64,000 bases of DNA from Cricetomys ansorgei (GCA_026225945.1 JAMJFZ010001815.1:3942001-4006000); one strand, 5' to 3'. Positions 22,121 through 33,596 are shown, numbered from the stretch's first letter. The notes: a model not told the origin generated them from the letters alone. Numbers and translations: made by a program.

Positions 22121-22699
22121 CTTTGAAGAACAGTTTTCTCATAGGTCCTTGACCTATGTAGTCCCAAGTGATTTGCCACCAAAGCAGTATCAGGGATGAA
22201 TTCAATTTCGTGGAGTGGGCCTTAAATTCAATCAGATATTGTTTGGTTACTCCAACAAGTTTTGTGTCAATATTGAACTAGAACATCTTAAAGGAAGGGC
22301 ACCATTGTAGATCAAAGGGTTTCTAGCTGTGTTGGTGTTTACATATCTCCTTTGGCAGCATTTAGAGTACCTTCTAGTAACATGGACACTAGTCTGTAGG
22401 GGTGAAGGTTCTTTGTAGGTACCAGCTTGACTGTTTGATGAGTTATATAGGTGTTGTCTTCAGCACTAGGGTCTTACCATCAGTTTTTTGAGAGCAACCT
22501 ATAGTCTTGGCAATAGCCTGGATTGTTTAGAGGTTCTCACAAAACCCCTTTGGATAGCAATTTGATAATATGTAACTCATTCTTGAGATTGGAAGTTTCA
22601 TTTGATGATTAGAGATGTCCAGTTGGGCTCTAGCTCCCCAATTATTTAGCGATTCCATTTAGGTCTTCTTCATATATGCATGTGTTTTAGAAAGCGTCT

Positions 22700-24130
22700 A
22701 CTGTATTGGGTTTCCATTCAACTCCTCAAATAGTCCTTACTTTTATCTGTTCCTCTCCTTCACCTCCTCTCTCCTCCCCATCTCCATTTGATTTTCCCAT
22801 TCCAGTTCCCTATCCATTCAAAACTATTGATTCTATTTCACTTTCCTAGGGTGATCCAATTCTCCCCCTAGTCCCTTACTATATTCCTTACCTCTGTGTT
22901 ATTGGAGACAATAGCTAACATCCACATATAAGCAAATACATATCATGTTTGTCTATTTGGACCTGTGTTCCCTCACTCAGGATGAGTTTTTCTCAACCTC
23001 TATTTATTTATATGAAAATTTTATTTTTTAAACAGATGAATAATATTCCATTATGTATATGTATCACATTTTATTTTTCCCTTCATCCAATAATGAACAT
23101 CTAATCTGTTTCCAACATCTGATATCTGGATATTATGAATAGAGCAGCAATGAACATGGTTGAGCAAGTGTCTCTGTATTATAATGTAGAGTCTTTGGGT
23201 ATATGCCAAAGGGTGTTATAGCTGGATCTTGAAGTACATCTATTCCCAGAAGGCAGAGGAACAGACACACTGGTTTCCATAGTGGTTGTACAAGTTTGCA
23301 CTCCCACCAGCAATGGATGAGTGTTCTTCTTACTTCACATCCTCCCCAACATGAGCTGTCACTTATTTTATTTATCTGGGCTATTCTGCCTCTGGCTCTT
23401 GCTCCTGCAAGATGAAATCTCAGAGTAGTTTTGAGTCGCACTTCCCTGGTGACTAAGGATGTTGAACATTTCTTTTGAGCTTATTGGCCACTTGTGTTCC
23501 CTGTTTAGACCTTTCCCCCATTTTTAATTGAAATGTTTTCTTGATATCAAGTTTTTTGAGTCCTTTATGTATTTAAACATTAGTCCTCTATTGGATGTGT
23601 ATTTGATAAAAATGTTTCCCCATTCTGTAGGCTGCTGCTTTCTTTGAATGATGATATCCTTTGTCATGCAGGAGCTTTTCAGTTTCATGAAGTCTCGTTT
23701 ATTAAATATTTTTTAGTGCCTGTGTCTGTTCAGTAAGTCTTTTCCGATGCCAATGAGTTGAATTCCCCATTTTTCTTTTATCAGATCCAATATTTCTGGC
23801 TTTATATTGAGGTGTTTGATCCATTAAGAATAGAGTTTTGTGCAGGGTGACAAGTATGGTTCTGTTTGGATCTTTCCAAGTGAAGCCATTCAGTTTGACC
23901 AGAACCATTTGTTGAAGATTCTGACATTTTTTTCCCCACTGTGTACATGTGGCATCTCTATCTAAAACCAGCTGTCATAGGAGTGTGGATTTATGTCTGG
24001 GTCTTAAATTCTATTTCAATGATTGATGTGTCTCTTTTGTGCCAATATATGCTTTTTTATTACTATTTCTCTGTAGTACAGTTTGAGGTTGGGAATGGTG
24101 ATACCTCTAGTAGTTCTCTTATCATTTATG
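22700..24130 (-). pseudogene. LINE-1 ORF2 C-terminal remnant
   Basis: The minus-strand translation at 23133-23441 contains HCWWECKLVQPLWK, a signature of the C-terminal Cys-rich region of rodent LINE-1 ORF2, followed by DPAITPFGIYP. Further pieces on both sides follow ORF2 order in several frames. Frameshifts and stops abolish it. The reverse transcriptase core is deleted at the boundary near 24130-24160. Confidence 0.85.
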
Positions 24131-25179
24131 GGTGCATGTATTTAAAGTTATGTCCCATGATTCTCCGGCTTTCTGTGGTGTAAGCTGTTATGCCTCTCTT
24201 TCTGCCTCTAATTTTGTTAATTTGGATCTTCTGAAACTGACTTTTAGCTAATTTGGCTAAGGTTTGTCAATCTTAGTAATTTTTTCAAAGAAAAATCTCT
24301 TTGTTTCATTGATTCTTTTTTTTAAAATTTCTATTTTATTGTTTTCCACACTGAGTTTGATTATTTCCTGTTGTCTTCTTTTTGTGGCATTCTTTATCTT
24401 TTCCTTTTTTCCTAGTGTTTTTACATGTACCATTAAGTCACTAATATGAGATCTCTCCAATTTATTTTGTCTTTTTGTAACTTAGGCACATAGTTACTTG
24501 GTGCTATGAGCTTGCCACTTAGAACCACTGCATTGCACACAACTTACATTATTGCCCATGAGTTTGGATGTGTTGTACTCTCACTTTTATCAAATTCTAA
24601 AATAATACTTAATTTCTTTCTCAATTTCTGTCTCGACTCATTTTCATTCTTTCATTCGGTAGTGGGTTATTCAGTTTCCCTGAGTTTGTTAGCATACTGA
24701 TGTTTTGGATGGTGTCTATATCCAGCTTTATTCAATAATGGTGAAATGAGATGCAGGGTGTTATTTTAATTTTCTTATATCTGTTAAGACTTGCTTTGTG
24801 TCAGAGTATGTGGTCAAATTTGGAGAAAGTTCCATGAAGTGTTGATAAGAAGGTATAATTCTTTTGTGTTTTTGTGAAATATTTCATAAATATCTGTTAC
24901 ATCCACTTGTTTATGGCATCATTAAGCTCCAGGGTTTCTTTCTTTAGTTTTTGTCTGAATGACCTGATTAATGGTGAGAGAGGGGTATTGAAATCCCTCA
25001 TTATTACCGTGTGAGGTCATATGCTATTTTATCTGTAGTAATGTTTCTTTTATGAACTTAGGTGCTCTTGTGCATGGTGAACAGATGTTTCAAATAGATA
25101 TTTTAGACTGCCCCAGCAGGGGCTGGCAGATTTTATGTAAATCAAGAAAAAAGAAAGTGTACCTTCAAAGAGCATAGTG

Positions 25180-25441
25180 TTTATCCTAGACTGTTTCTCT
25201 GCTGTTGTGATAAAATACTGTGATTACAAGCCACTTGCTAAAGAGAAAGTTTATTTGGCATATGTTTCCTAAGAGGTCGAGTCCATTATGGTGTGAAAGG
25301 CCTGGCATGGTGGCAGGAGAAGAAGGCTAGCTCATAACATTTCATCCACGGAAAGGGAGAGAGTTAGGGCTACAAAGAGGAGAGAGAAAGAGACAGAGAC
25401 AGTATGAGAGAGACAAAGACAGAGAAAGAGAGAGGGAGAGG

Positions 25442-25492
<51 letters not shown>

Positions 25493-25616
25493 GGAGAGAG
25501 AGATTGTTCCTCTACAGGGCTCTGCCTCCTAAAGGATCCACAACCTCCCACAAATGTTGCCACTAATCAGGGACCAAATGTTCTCATGGGAGACATTTCC
25601 CATTCAAATTAGCACA
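25180..25616 (-). mobile_element. MaLR LTR (reverse) containing a (GA)n expansion
   Basis: The plus strand reads TGTTTCTCTGCTGTTGTGAT, then AAGTTTATTTGGCATATG, and ends CCCATTCAAATTAGCACA, the reversed layout of a rodent MaLR LTR. The middle is replaced or expanded by a (GA)n tract. Confidence 0.75.
25376..25503. repeat. (GA)n purine tract
   Basis: About 128 bases of GA with a few interruptions, including 17-plus perfect units around 25445-25485. It is a mirror-repeat type that can form triplex DNA. The Ser/Leu frame on the opposite strand is an artefact. Confidence 0.95.
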
Positions 25617-25759
25617 ATTTCATAATTATCTTTATTTGTCAACATGACACTGCTTACTACTGCCATTTGAGAAAAAAGCCTTTTTTGATTCTTCCAGGTT
25701 TACTGGTACTGCTGTAAATGACAGAATTTATTTTAAAAGTTGAACAGCATATCAGTATA

Positions 25760-26210
25760 TCATGCACACATATGCAAAATTTCATGGATTCATCAAGGTG
25801 GCTTTGTTACTGTGACCAATGTGGTACTGAGTAGGAAGTATTGATCTCTCCTGGACATACAGGTAACATTTCCTTTGGACATATCTACAAGAAGGATTAC
25901 TGTATCTTATGGTCTTAATTTTTGATTTTTTTTGAGGAGGCTATTCCTACATTTGTTGAGTTAAATTATTTTTAATATTTATGCTGACACTTTATATTTT
26001 TTTGAAATTATCCTTCAAGGAAACATTTCGGTGTGCTTTATTTTAAATTTTCCTGATTATTAATGATATTGAGAATATTTTCATATATCTGTAGCCATTT
26101 GAATGACTCCTTCTGGAAGAACATAGTTGAGTTTTAAGTTTGGGTTTTGTGTTTCTTGATACTTCTTGATTTGGGTCTTTTATTTAGACTGGATACCAGC
26201 CTATCACAGT
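25760..26210 (-). mobile_element. Older LINE-1 fragment (reverse, L1M-like 3' part)
   Basis: TTTGGACATATCTACAAGAA, TTTTGAGGAGGCTATTCC, TTCCTGATTATTAATGATAT and GAATATTTTCATATATCTGT run in the order of reversed mammalian L1 ORF2 C-terminal/3' sequence. More diverged than the neighbouring Lx-like copy. Confidence 0.65.
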
Positions 26211-28099
26211 TCTTGTCCAGCCTGCACTGATCATATGGTGTCTGCTTCTGAGGTGAACACCTGTGTCACCTTGCTCATATTGATCACCCTGGTGCATCTC
26301 TGAGGCTAATTGCTCCTCCTTCATACTTCTGAATGGAAGGAATAGTATTTGCAGTTTTTAGTCCCAAACAATCAAACTTAAAATGTAGTTAATATCTTGG
26401 CAAAATAATAGCATGTTGTAGAAGGTCTCACAGCCTTTCTGCATTGAAACAGCACGTCTATAAGAATGGGAATGCACATAGAGTTAAACCTGGGTTAGAT
26501 TTTTTTTGTATGAAGTACATTTTCTATGTCCTAGTGAACTTGTATGTTGCTTTTCTTCTTTAATAGGTTAGTTGTTATAGTTATTTTATGGGACTACATA
26601 TTATCTCCTGTGGTTATTGATGAAAGAGTTTCAACAGGATCATATTTCTAATGCAATAGCAATATAAATTAGAGAGCTAACTAAGTGAATTAAAGTAGCA
26701 CAGGCATCTGAACATATTAGGGCAAAGTCCTAATCCTTAAACTTTCACATCCCAATATACTAATTCTGCCAATCACAGCATTCTGTAAGTTTTCTCCTAT
26801 CTTCTTTTCGTGAGGATTTCATTAAATATTAGAGGACATAGAGAAGCAGACACAAGGTGGAGTTAACAAAGTACAACAGAGCTTGCACTACTAATATGCA
26901 AGAGTACCTGATTTTGAGTGTTAGGAAGAACAAAATGAATTTTAAGTGATAAATAGTTCAAATATTGGAAAAGGTAATGAGAAAGGGTAGTACCAGCTGA
27001 GAGTATAATGTGCAGCAAGGTTTGAAGTTGCAAAAATACATAAAATAACTCATTCAAAATAAAAAATAAAGTACACAGGGTGATTAAGGGCCTTGGTTGC
27101 GTATTTTAGTATTGAGATCTACAGGTATTGAATGAAGTAGAGTTGAAACTTGAAGCAGAAAGACCAGTAGAGGTGACTACCATATGGAAGTCCATGCACT
27201 GTGGTAAACTGAGGCACTCAAGCATGCTTCCCTAAGAGAATCAGTATGTTAACAACTGTGATAGTTCTATTTCGGCACTGACAGCACTTGCTTCTTGTCC
27301 CTTTATGTACCTTGGCTTTGTTATGTAAATAGAAGGGATCATATTCCTCCCAGGCATACCAGCTGCAGAAAAATAAACAAAACAAAACAACACAGGAGCA
27401 ACGACAACAGACTGTGACATATTTTAGGGACGACAGACTACAGTATAAAGGCAGCCCTACGTGAAATAATAGATTCTACTGCCAAGTCAGGACAAGTGGG
27501 AATAGAGAAGTACCATGAAGTATCTAGCATTTATACATGGTTACAATGTCCGAGCCTCTATGGAAGACAAGTCCAGCACCCAAGAAAGGTTGTGTGATCC
27601 TCTAAGCACAATGATGTTCCTGTCACATGCTTCCTGTTACTCTGTTGGCACTGTAGCATTTTAAATGGCCATGGCTGGTGTAAGTGTGATCCTTTACACA
27701 TCTCAAATCCACAGCCCATTTGGTGGCAGAATCAAGATTGTCCAAATGAGGACTTGAGGGTAGTCAGGAACACGGCTCCCTGTTGGACTGTTGTGGGAAC
27801 AAAGAGCTCAGGGTCTTAAGAGACACCTGCTTAAGATTCCTGTCTCCTTTACTAATCTGGGGATAAGTAGAGAGTCCAAGAAGAATCCAAGATTCCCTGG
27901 AGTCAAAAGCAGTGGTGGCAATCAAGATGACAACTAGCATTAGGGACTGTAAATACACATTCCTCAGGATCATTTCAAAGCAGAGGGTGTTGACCCAGAA
28001 AATAGGTCTACCCACCCTCTTAATATTTTATAAACTATTCCTTGTGAAATAACTGTAGATTTGCATAGCTTTCCTGAATGGTAATATCCTATAAATACA
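26211..28099. other. Unrecognised stretch; A-rich run near 27368-27393
   Basis: 1.9 kb without recognised genes or repeats. Open frames are under 85 codons. Confidence 0.4.
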
Positions 28100-28345
28100 A
28101 CATTGTCACATCAGAACATGATGTCAGCGACCACAATCAAAATTCTTTCGTCACAGGAATCTCTTTCATTGTCATTTTATAACCATATGGCCTTCCCTCA
28201 TGATACCTCCTTACCCTGACCCAGTGGATCTCTAAATTGTTTATCCTTCTGTAAGTCTGTCATCTGGATAACATCATATGAATAGAGTCATGAAATATGC
28301 AATTTTGAATTTTTTAAAGACAGGTTAGTTGTCTTTACATTTACA
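28100..28345 (-). mobile_element. Possible L1M 3' fragment (reverse)
   Basis: GTCATCTGGATAACATCATA then TGAATAGAGTCATGAAATAT resembles reversed 3' UTR of old mammalian L1M elements. Weak. Confidence 0.4.
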
Positions 28346-28723
28346 AAACATTACTCTTATTAAGCAAGTAATAAAACACCTGCTGTAATTTGTACATTTA
28401 AAAATGGAAAGATAATCATGATTTTTATGTATATGGAGACAAATTCCAAGATTAGATATATGCAGGGTAATTAAAACAACTACTACTTCACTTTACAAAT
28501 TGATTAAGTGGGAAAAGCATAGTGGTTAAGAAATATTTTTTTACTGATGGGAAAATTAGTGATGGAAAATTTCACAAAATCAGAATGTAAAAAACACAAT
28601 GATCTATGCAGCCAATATGTCTTTTAATTTCGAATCTGTATATTTTAAATTCACCTTAGATGAGAAATTAAAGAAATGAACTCAGTGACTCAAGTATTTC
28701 ATAGACTTTCATATTAATGTCAC
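28346..28723. other. Unrecognised AT-rich stretch
   Basis: Nothing recognised. Confidence 0.4.
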
Positions 28724-28797
28724 AGTGCTGGAGTTTGAACTCAGTGCCCTGTGCTTGCTAGGCAAAAACTCTACCACAGAACTATACCCACAGTCCT
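28724..28797 (-). mobile_element. ID-like SINE (reverse)
   Basis: GAACTCAGTGCCCTGTGCTT, then GCTAGGCAAAAACTCTACCA and CAGAACTATACCCACAG, is the reverse complement of the tRNA-Ala-like ID core including both polymerase III boxes in decayed form. Confidence 0.75.
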
Positions 28798-29554
28798 ACT
28801 TTACTTAAAAAATACTCAAGCACTGTGAGAGATCATTAATTCCAGTAGGTATAACCGCAAGATGTGGTAAAGTATTTGTTTCCCTTATTGTTTTTCTATT
28901 CTATAGGGTAATATAAAGCTAGTGATATTTTGACACTGTTTTCAAACTAATTAGAACATTAACAAATCAAGTTCTAAAGTCAGTGCTTTAAGGCTGAGTC
29001 AGTAGCGACCACTGAAATGTAACAGAGTTTCCTCATGATAAGAATAGAAAGGCTGCGGTTTTCATGTCCTTTGTGTGCTTGCTTTCAAGGTCCTCTATTC
29101 TGCCCAATGTTTTGCCAGTGAGTAAACTCTATACCATAAGGTATGAAAGTTCATATAGTTTTTTCTTTATTTTTATTTTGGGTTTTGTTGTTTCTGTTGT
29201 TGTTTGACTTTTAATATCCAAATTGTCTTCATCAGGATAATTCCCAGTCATTTTGAAATAGGTACTGTTAGTGCTGCTTCTTGAAGGAGCATCCCCTGTA
29301 AGCCCTGCTTTACCACTGTAGGCTGACAGAGGACAGTGTAGCAACTAACACATAGCACTACCCTTGATGCACGTCTAAAGGCCATGTTGATGGAATCCTG
29401 AGTGTTTCACATCCATGAAGTAGGACCTGGGGCTCTGCACCGATATTTTTTTCTTATGTTTCCACTTCTCTTCTGTAGAGGAATGATGGAGATCCCTTGC
29501 TATAGGCAAGTTCTCATAGAGAAATCATCAACATCTGAAAGGTATTACATTTGT
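28798..29554. other. Unrecognised stretch
   Basis: Nothing recognised in about 750 bases. Confidence 0.4.
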
Positions 29555-29780
29555 CTTTAATTTTTTTTGTATGCATGCTCATGAGTGTTTTGCCTGCATT
29601 TATCTCTATGAATCACATGGGTGCCTGGTGACTACAGAGATGAGAATAGGGCACTGGATTCCTTAAAACTGGAGTTGCAGATGTTTATGAGCTACCACGT
29701 GGGATGTGGAGTAAACTCAGGTCCCTTAGCAGAGTAGTGAGTGCTCTTACCTGCTGAGCCATATCATTGATTCTCTAGAA
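29555..29780 (-). mobile_element. B2/B3-type SINE (reverse)
   Basis: CTTAAAACTGGAGTTGCAGA, GAGCTACCACGTGGGATGTG and GAGTGCTCTTACCTGCTGAG then CCATATCATTGA match a reversed B2/B3 from body to tRNA-like head. Confidence 0.9.
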
Positions 29781-30097
29781 CTATGCCATGATTCCTCAAA
29801 TACTCCTTTTGTGAGAAAATGACAAAAGTTATCCTATTTCTTGTTGCTGGTGACTAAGAGTATTGTGGTATTACTTATATCTGGTTTGCAGGTATGGATT
29901 CAGACTGACAGGTGACTTTAAGGGACCAACTACCATAAGTTCTCTAAGTTTTTTTCTTTACTTACTGAATACCTTTTGGAACCTTGACAAGTCTGTAGTT
30001 GGAAATGTAATACTTTATGATTTGATTATCTTACTGATAACCACTGTATTCCCTTTCCCCTTATTTATTTATTCCCTTTCTTCCTTCAATCTTTGTC
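29781..30097. other. Unrecognised stretch
   Basis: Nothing recognised. Confidence 0.4.
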
Positions 30098-30178
30098 TAC
30101 ATTCCAGGATGACCTGGAATCCACTATGTAGCTCAAGCTGGCCTCACCACTGTGGTACTCCTATACTGGCCTATTTCC
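30098..30178 (-). mobile_element. B1-like fragment (reverse)
   Basis: CCAGGATGACCTGGAATCCA, then CTATGTAGCTCAAGCTGGCC, matches the reversed central part of B1 (CTGTCCTGGAACTCA...GTAGACCAGGCTGGCC). Confidence 0.6.
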
Positions 30179-30394
30179 TGAATATTTGATGATAGGTATT
30201 TATTTAGCTAGAGTCACCAGTTTCTATGTTATTTTGGAGGTTATAGCATTTGTGGTCTTCAAGAACACAGAGACATGGTACTTTATATGATACTTTATCA
30301 ATATGCTCTTACACTTTCTTGCTTTGAGTCTTTTGCTCATCTAGTACTAAAGGCCTTAGGAAAAAAAACATATGGAACCCGTAGAAGTATCCTA

Positions 30395-30830
30395 AAATAG
30401 AAACCTCTTTAGCCATCAGAGGAAATGAAATTTATACTACTTTCACCTTTCTACAACCAGAATGGCCAAGATTTAAAAGAATGACAACAGATGATGTCAT
30501 CTGGAGAAAAGGGAACGCTTATTCACTATTGATGGGAGTGCAAACTGGTACAATCACTCTGAAAACCAGTGTAGGTGTTCCTTAGAGACACTGAAAATTG
30601 TTCTACTACATAAGTAAGCTATACTACTCTTGGATATATACACAAAACATTTTATATCCTATTGTAGAGACACTTGTTCATTCCTATTCAGTGCTGTTGT
30701 AATCATAATAGCCAGGACATAGAAGCAGTCTAGATATTTGTCAACTGATGAACAGATAATGAAAATGTGAAATATTTACACAGTGGGTTATTATACTGTT
30801 CTCAAGAAAAATGACACACCACCTCCTTTC
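30395..30830 (+). mobile_element. LINE-1 ORF2 C-terminal fragment (sense)
   Basis: AGCCATCAGAGGAAATGAAA, CAGAATGGCCAAGATT, GGAGAAAAGGGAACGCTTAT, GATGGGAGTGCAAACTGGTA, AATAGCCAGGACATAGAAGC and GAAATATTTACACAGTGGGT follow the order of L1 ORF2 C-terminal sequence. Decayed and 5' and 3' truncated. Confidence 0.85.
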
Positions 30831-31089
30831 TCCTATAGTTCCTTGTAGGTGACAATGTTGAGGGCTTCAGCTGAGGCATGGCCTAACCTACTGCTCATCA
30901 CTTCATCCACCTTGGCTGTTGGCATTTTGAAAGTTCATTTCCTAGATGGCTTAATTTGTTGGAATCAACTAAGGATTTAAAAAAAAAGCACACCAGCATA
31001 TATTTAGGAAAATATCTTGAATGAAGTTGTTTAAATTTCTTCAATCAAGTTTTCAAAGTGGTAATTTACTGAAAGTACTCAAGTTATGT
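30831..31089. other. Unrecognised stretch
   Basis: Nothing recognised. Confidence 0.4.
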
Positions 31090-31560
31090 TCAAGGCACAC
31101 TGGTGATGTCAAGTAAGCTGAAACTACAGTCTTGCTCCTGAGACAAAGCTGTACTTGAAAGAGGTTTTAGAAAAACAGTGAAAAGTAGCACATAATACAG
31201 GACACCACACAGGTAAAGGCCAATGACTGGTTGATGAGGCAAAGTTTCAGGAATGTCTTGGTCCCTAAATAGTTGTGATTGCACTGGACTGGAGGTGGAT
31301 ATTGTGAAGAAAGACATGATAGTTGAAATGGATGCACACAAATGCACAGGCCAAGTTATCAGTGAGTCTAGTCGGAAGAGTTGACTTGTTATAGCTGGGT
31401 GTTTAGTGAAAGCCATATTTCTGAACGATATGAATGTCACAAAGGGAAGATCTCTATGCTCTGAGAACCTTGGGACTTCGTAAGTTTTGAATTGAAGATC
31501 CCTAAAAGGAAGCAGTTTGTCAGTATCAATTTGCAAAAGGATGTTGAATATGTGGATCAT
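31090..31560 (-). other. Long open frame, 156 codons, unassigned
   Basis: This is the second longest methionine-initiated frame in the window. The predicted protein is rich in Ser, Thr, Leu and Phe and has one hydrophobic segment at about residues 110-130 (PVIGLYLCGVLYYVLLFTVF), which could be a membrane helix. I recognise no domain. A TTTTCTAG word just upstream of the ATG on the minus strand resembles a 3' splice site. It lies directly downstream, on its own strand, of a related LTR. A chance frame in AT-rich DNA is the most likely explanation. Confidence 0.2.
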
Positions 31561-31584
31561 GTCAGAACTAGAAAATGATTGTGG

Positions 31585-31800
31585 GGAGTGTGTGAGGGTG
31601 TGCGCTCATAGTCCATCACCGAAGAAAGTCTGGGCAGGATCCTGGAGGCAGAAGCTGTGGAGAAGCATTGCTTCCTGAATTTATATATATATATATATCT
31701 CAAGACCACATGGCCAGGGATGGCCCTGCCTCTCTGTGGGTTGAGTTTATACATATCAATTCTTAATCAAGAAGATGCTTTATAGACTTGCTTACAAGTA
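31585..31800 (-). mobile_element. RMER15-like ERVL LTR, 3' part (reverse)
   Basis: In reverse complement it reads GCAAGTCTATAAAGCATCTT, CTTGATTAAGAATTGATATG, CAACCCACAGAGAGGCAGGG, GGTCTTGAGATATATATA, then GAAGCAATGCTTCTCCACAG and CCTCCAGGATCCTGCC. The same words occur in forward orientation at 32870-33080, so the two are related copies facing each other. It carries a (TA)n run at about 31681-31698, where the other copy has TA plus (CA)n. Confidence 0.75.
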
Positions 31801-32039
31801 ATATGAGGGAAGTATTTTATCAGTCAAGGTTCCTGTATGTTTTGGGAGCATCTGGAGACTCAGCAACAATTAATGGGAAGGTGAATTATCCCACACCTGG
31901 CACTGGGATTTTAGCCTACAATCCTGTAGCTTTGGGGAGCAGCATTATCAACCCATGAAGTGACCTCTGTTCAAGCTATCTTCTTACATCGTACATTTAA
32001 CTAATGCATGAAGTAGGTTTCTGCACGGTTTTTTTCATA
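31801..32039. other. Unrecognised stretch
   Basis: Nothing recognised. Confidence 0.4.
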
Positions 32040-32640
32040 GATGCTTAGTTTTGGTTAGCCCTCCCTATCCTCCATGTTTGCCCATCTCCCCATTCTATGC
32101 CTGGTTAGAAACCCCCATTCCTTCTATCCCCTTGTTACTTTCATACCCCATGAATATCACTGCTATCCTCCTGCCAACCTCAGACATCTTTTCTCCCCCT
32201 CATTTTCCATGGCTCCTTTATCGTTGGCTCACCTTTGCAGAACCAGCCTAAGCATCATAAGCTGAAGATTCAAGTATACGACTGACATATGGAGTAGAAC
32301 ATCTGTCCCTCTGACATAGCACTGCCTTACTCAGTTTAACGCTGTCCAGTCCATCCGTTTCCCTGCACACTCCACGATTTCATTTTTCTTCAGTGCTGAG
32401 TAGGGTTCTCTGTGTAGGTGAATCATAGTTGCGTTATCCATTTTTCAGTCGATGGGCTTCTAGGCTGATTCCATTTCCTAATTAGTGTGAATGGGGCAGC
32501 AGTGAGCACGGATGAGCAGGCACCTCTGTAGGAAGGCACACAGTTCTTTGGTATCGGCCCAAGAATATTTGCCTGGGTTGTATGGTAGTCATATTTTTGG
32601 CTTTTGGAAACATCCTCATGTTTAACTTTCAACACTATGT
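32040..32640 (-). mobile_element. LINE-1 3' fragment (reverse)
   Basis: The segment 32330-32640 shows CAGTGCTGAGTAGGGTTCTC, ATCCATTTTTCAGTCGATGG, GGCTTCTAGGCTGATTCCAT, GGGGCAGCAGTGAGCACGGA and TGAGCAGGCACCTCTGTAGG, the reversed C-terminal ORF2 of L1. The pyrimidine-rich 32040-32330 is probably its 3' UTR but is less certain. Confidence 0.8.
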
Positions 32641-32734
32641 TAGTTTTTTTTGCAGGACAATTAGTCCTTAGGAATTTGTTATTCAGAATTTAACACTGGT
32701 ATCTATGGATTCTTAGCTTTCCCACAGTGCAGGC

Positions 32735-32780
32735 TCACGCACACCCACACCCACACACAGACTCACACATTATCACTCAC
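32735..32780. repeat. Degenerate (CA)n/(CCCACA)n
   Basis: Short CA-rich run with CCCACA units just upstream of the LTR. Confidence 0.7.
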
Positions 32781-32789
32781 TTACACAGT

Positions 32790-33190
32790 ACTAATTAGTT
32801 CTTTTGTCAACTTAAGACAAGCTAGAGCCATCTGGAAATAAGAACCTTGATTGGTAAAATGCCTCCATCATATTGCCTGTAAGCGAGCCTATAAGGCATC
32901 TTCTTGATTAATAATTGATGTGGGAAGATCCAACCCACAGAGAGACACGACTATCCCTGGTGGCCAGATGGTCTTGAAAAAAACATATATATACATACAC
33001 ACACACACACACACACACATCAGGAAGCAACGCTTCTCCACAGCTTCTGTTTCACTATCGGCTTCCAGGTTCCCATCCTGTTCTTGGTTGCCAACCAGGA
33101 CAGGATGTAAGAGCCCACCGCTCAAGACATCATGCTGAACATGAGCTGTAAGCCTCTTCCCTAGTGTTCATAATGTGATACAGAGGTAAC
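32790..33190 (+). mobile_element. RMER15-like ERVL LTR (sense)
   Basis: TTAGTTCTTTTGTCAACTTA, AGCTAGAGCCATCTGG, AAATGCCTCCATCATATTGC, TTGATTAATAATTGATGTGG, then AACCCACAGAGAGACACG and a 3' part resembling 31585-31800 in inverted orientation. The middle is occupied by a TA/(CA)n microsatellite. Diverged from the copy at 18317-18750. Confidence 0.8.
32984..33020. repeat. (TA)n-(CA)n microsatellite
   Basis: ATATATATAC followed by about 11 CA units, inside the LTR. Confidence 0.9.
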
Positions 33191-33566
33191 TCCAATGCCT
33201 ATTCTAGCGAATCGGAGAACGGTGGCAAATGCATGGATTTTAACTTAAAGTATTTTATTTTATACTGATAAAAACAAGCAACACACACAGTAATTAAGTA
33301 ATATTATAAATAACATGTGAGGGGGGGCAAAAACAGAAATTGAAGGGCTTGTGAGAAGAATGAAACATTCTGTGCAAAGCTACCACTGTGTTGTTTTTAA
33401 CCAGAATAGATGTGGCTTTTGACTGAAGTGTTTACTACCTTCCCGTGGTTCAGGATGACAGGATGCACTGTCTCCTTGCAAATGATTAAGTTATGACTCA
33501 AGATAGGCCTGAGAGATTAGTGTGTTAGATTCTGGCAGAAACCTAAATTAAATAAGATACAATATA
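33191..33566. other. Unrecognised stretch
   Basis: Nothing recognised. It lies downstream of the minus-strand exon-like frame and could be its 3' flank. Confidence 0.35.
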
Positions 33567-33567
33567 A

Positions 33568-33573
33568 TTTATT
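33568..33573 (-). terminator. Possible polyadenylation signal (AATAAA)
   Basis: TTTATT on the plus strand, 24 bases downstream of the minus-strand stop at 33597. The local AT-richness makes chance occurrence quite possible. Confidence 0.25.
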
Positions 33574-33596
33574 AATCACATCTTTAATTCACTGTG

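Larger units (their letters stand above)
20675..25115 (-). mobile_element. Lx-like LINE-1 (reverse), 3' UTR plus ORF2 parts, with nested insertions
   Basis: On the minus strand this is a murine-type LINE-1. The 3' UTR, reversed, runs from about 20675 to 22700, with words such as GTTCATTTTGTGTTGGGCAT, ACTGCTGGGCATAGGGCCTG and GGAGGAAGCTTCTC. The ORF2 C-terminal part covers about 22700-24130, and an ORF2 segment from between endonuclease and reverse transcriptase covers about 24150-25110. The reverse transcriptase core that should lie between the last two is missing. A URR1 element carrying a MaLR LTR interrupts the 3' UTR at 21561-22120. Multiple stops; non-functional. Confidence 0.9.

Noticed and set aside
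23133..23441. 102-codon minus-strand frame as a host gene
   Set aside because: It carries the HCWWECKLVQPLWK signature of LINE-1 ORF2, so it is a retrotransposon fragment.
32920..33138. Opposite-strand 72- and 78-codon frames
   Set aside because: They span an LTR and its internal (CA)n run, with no independent support.
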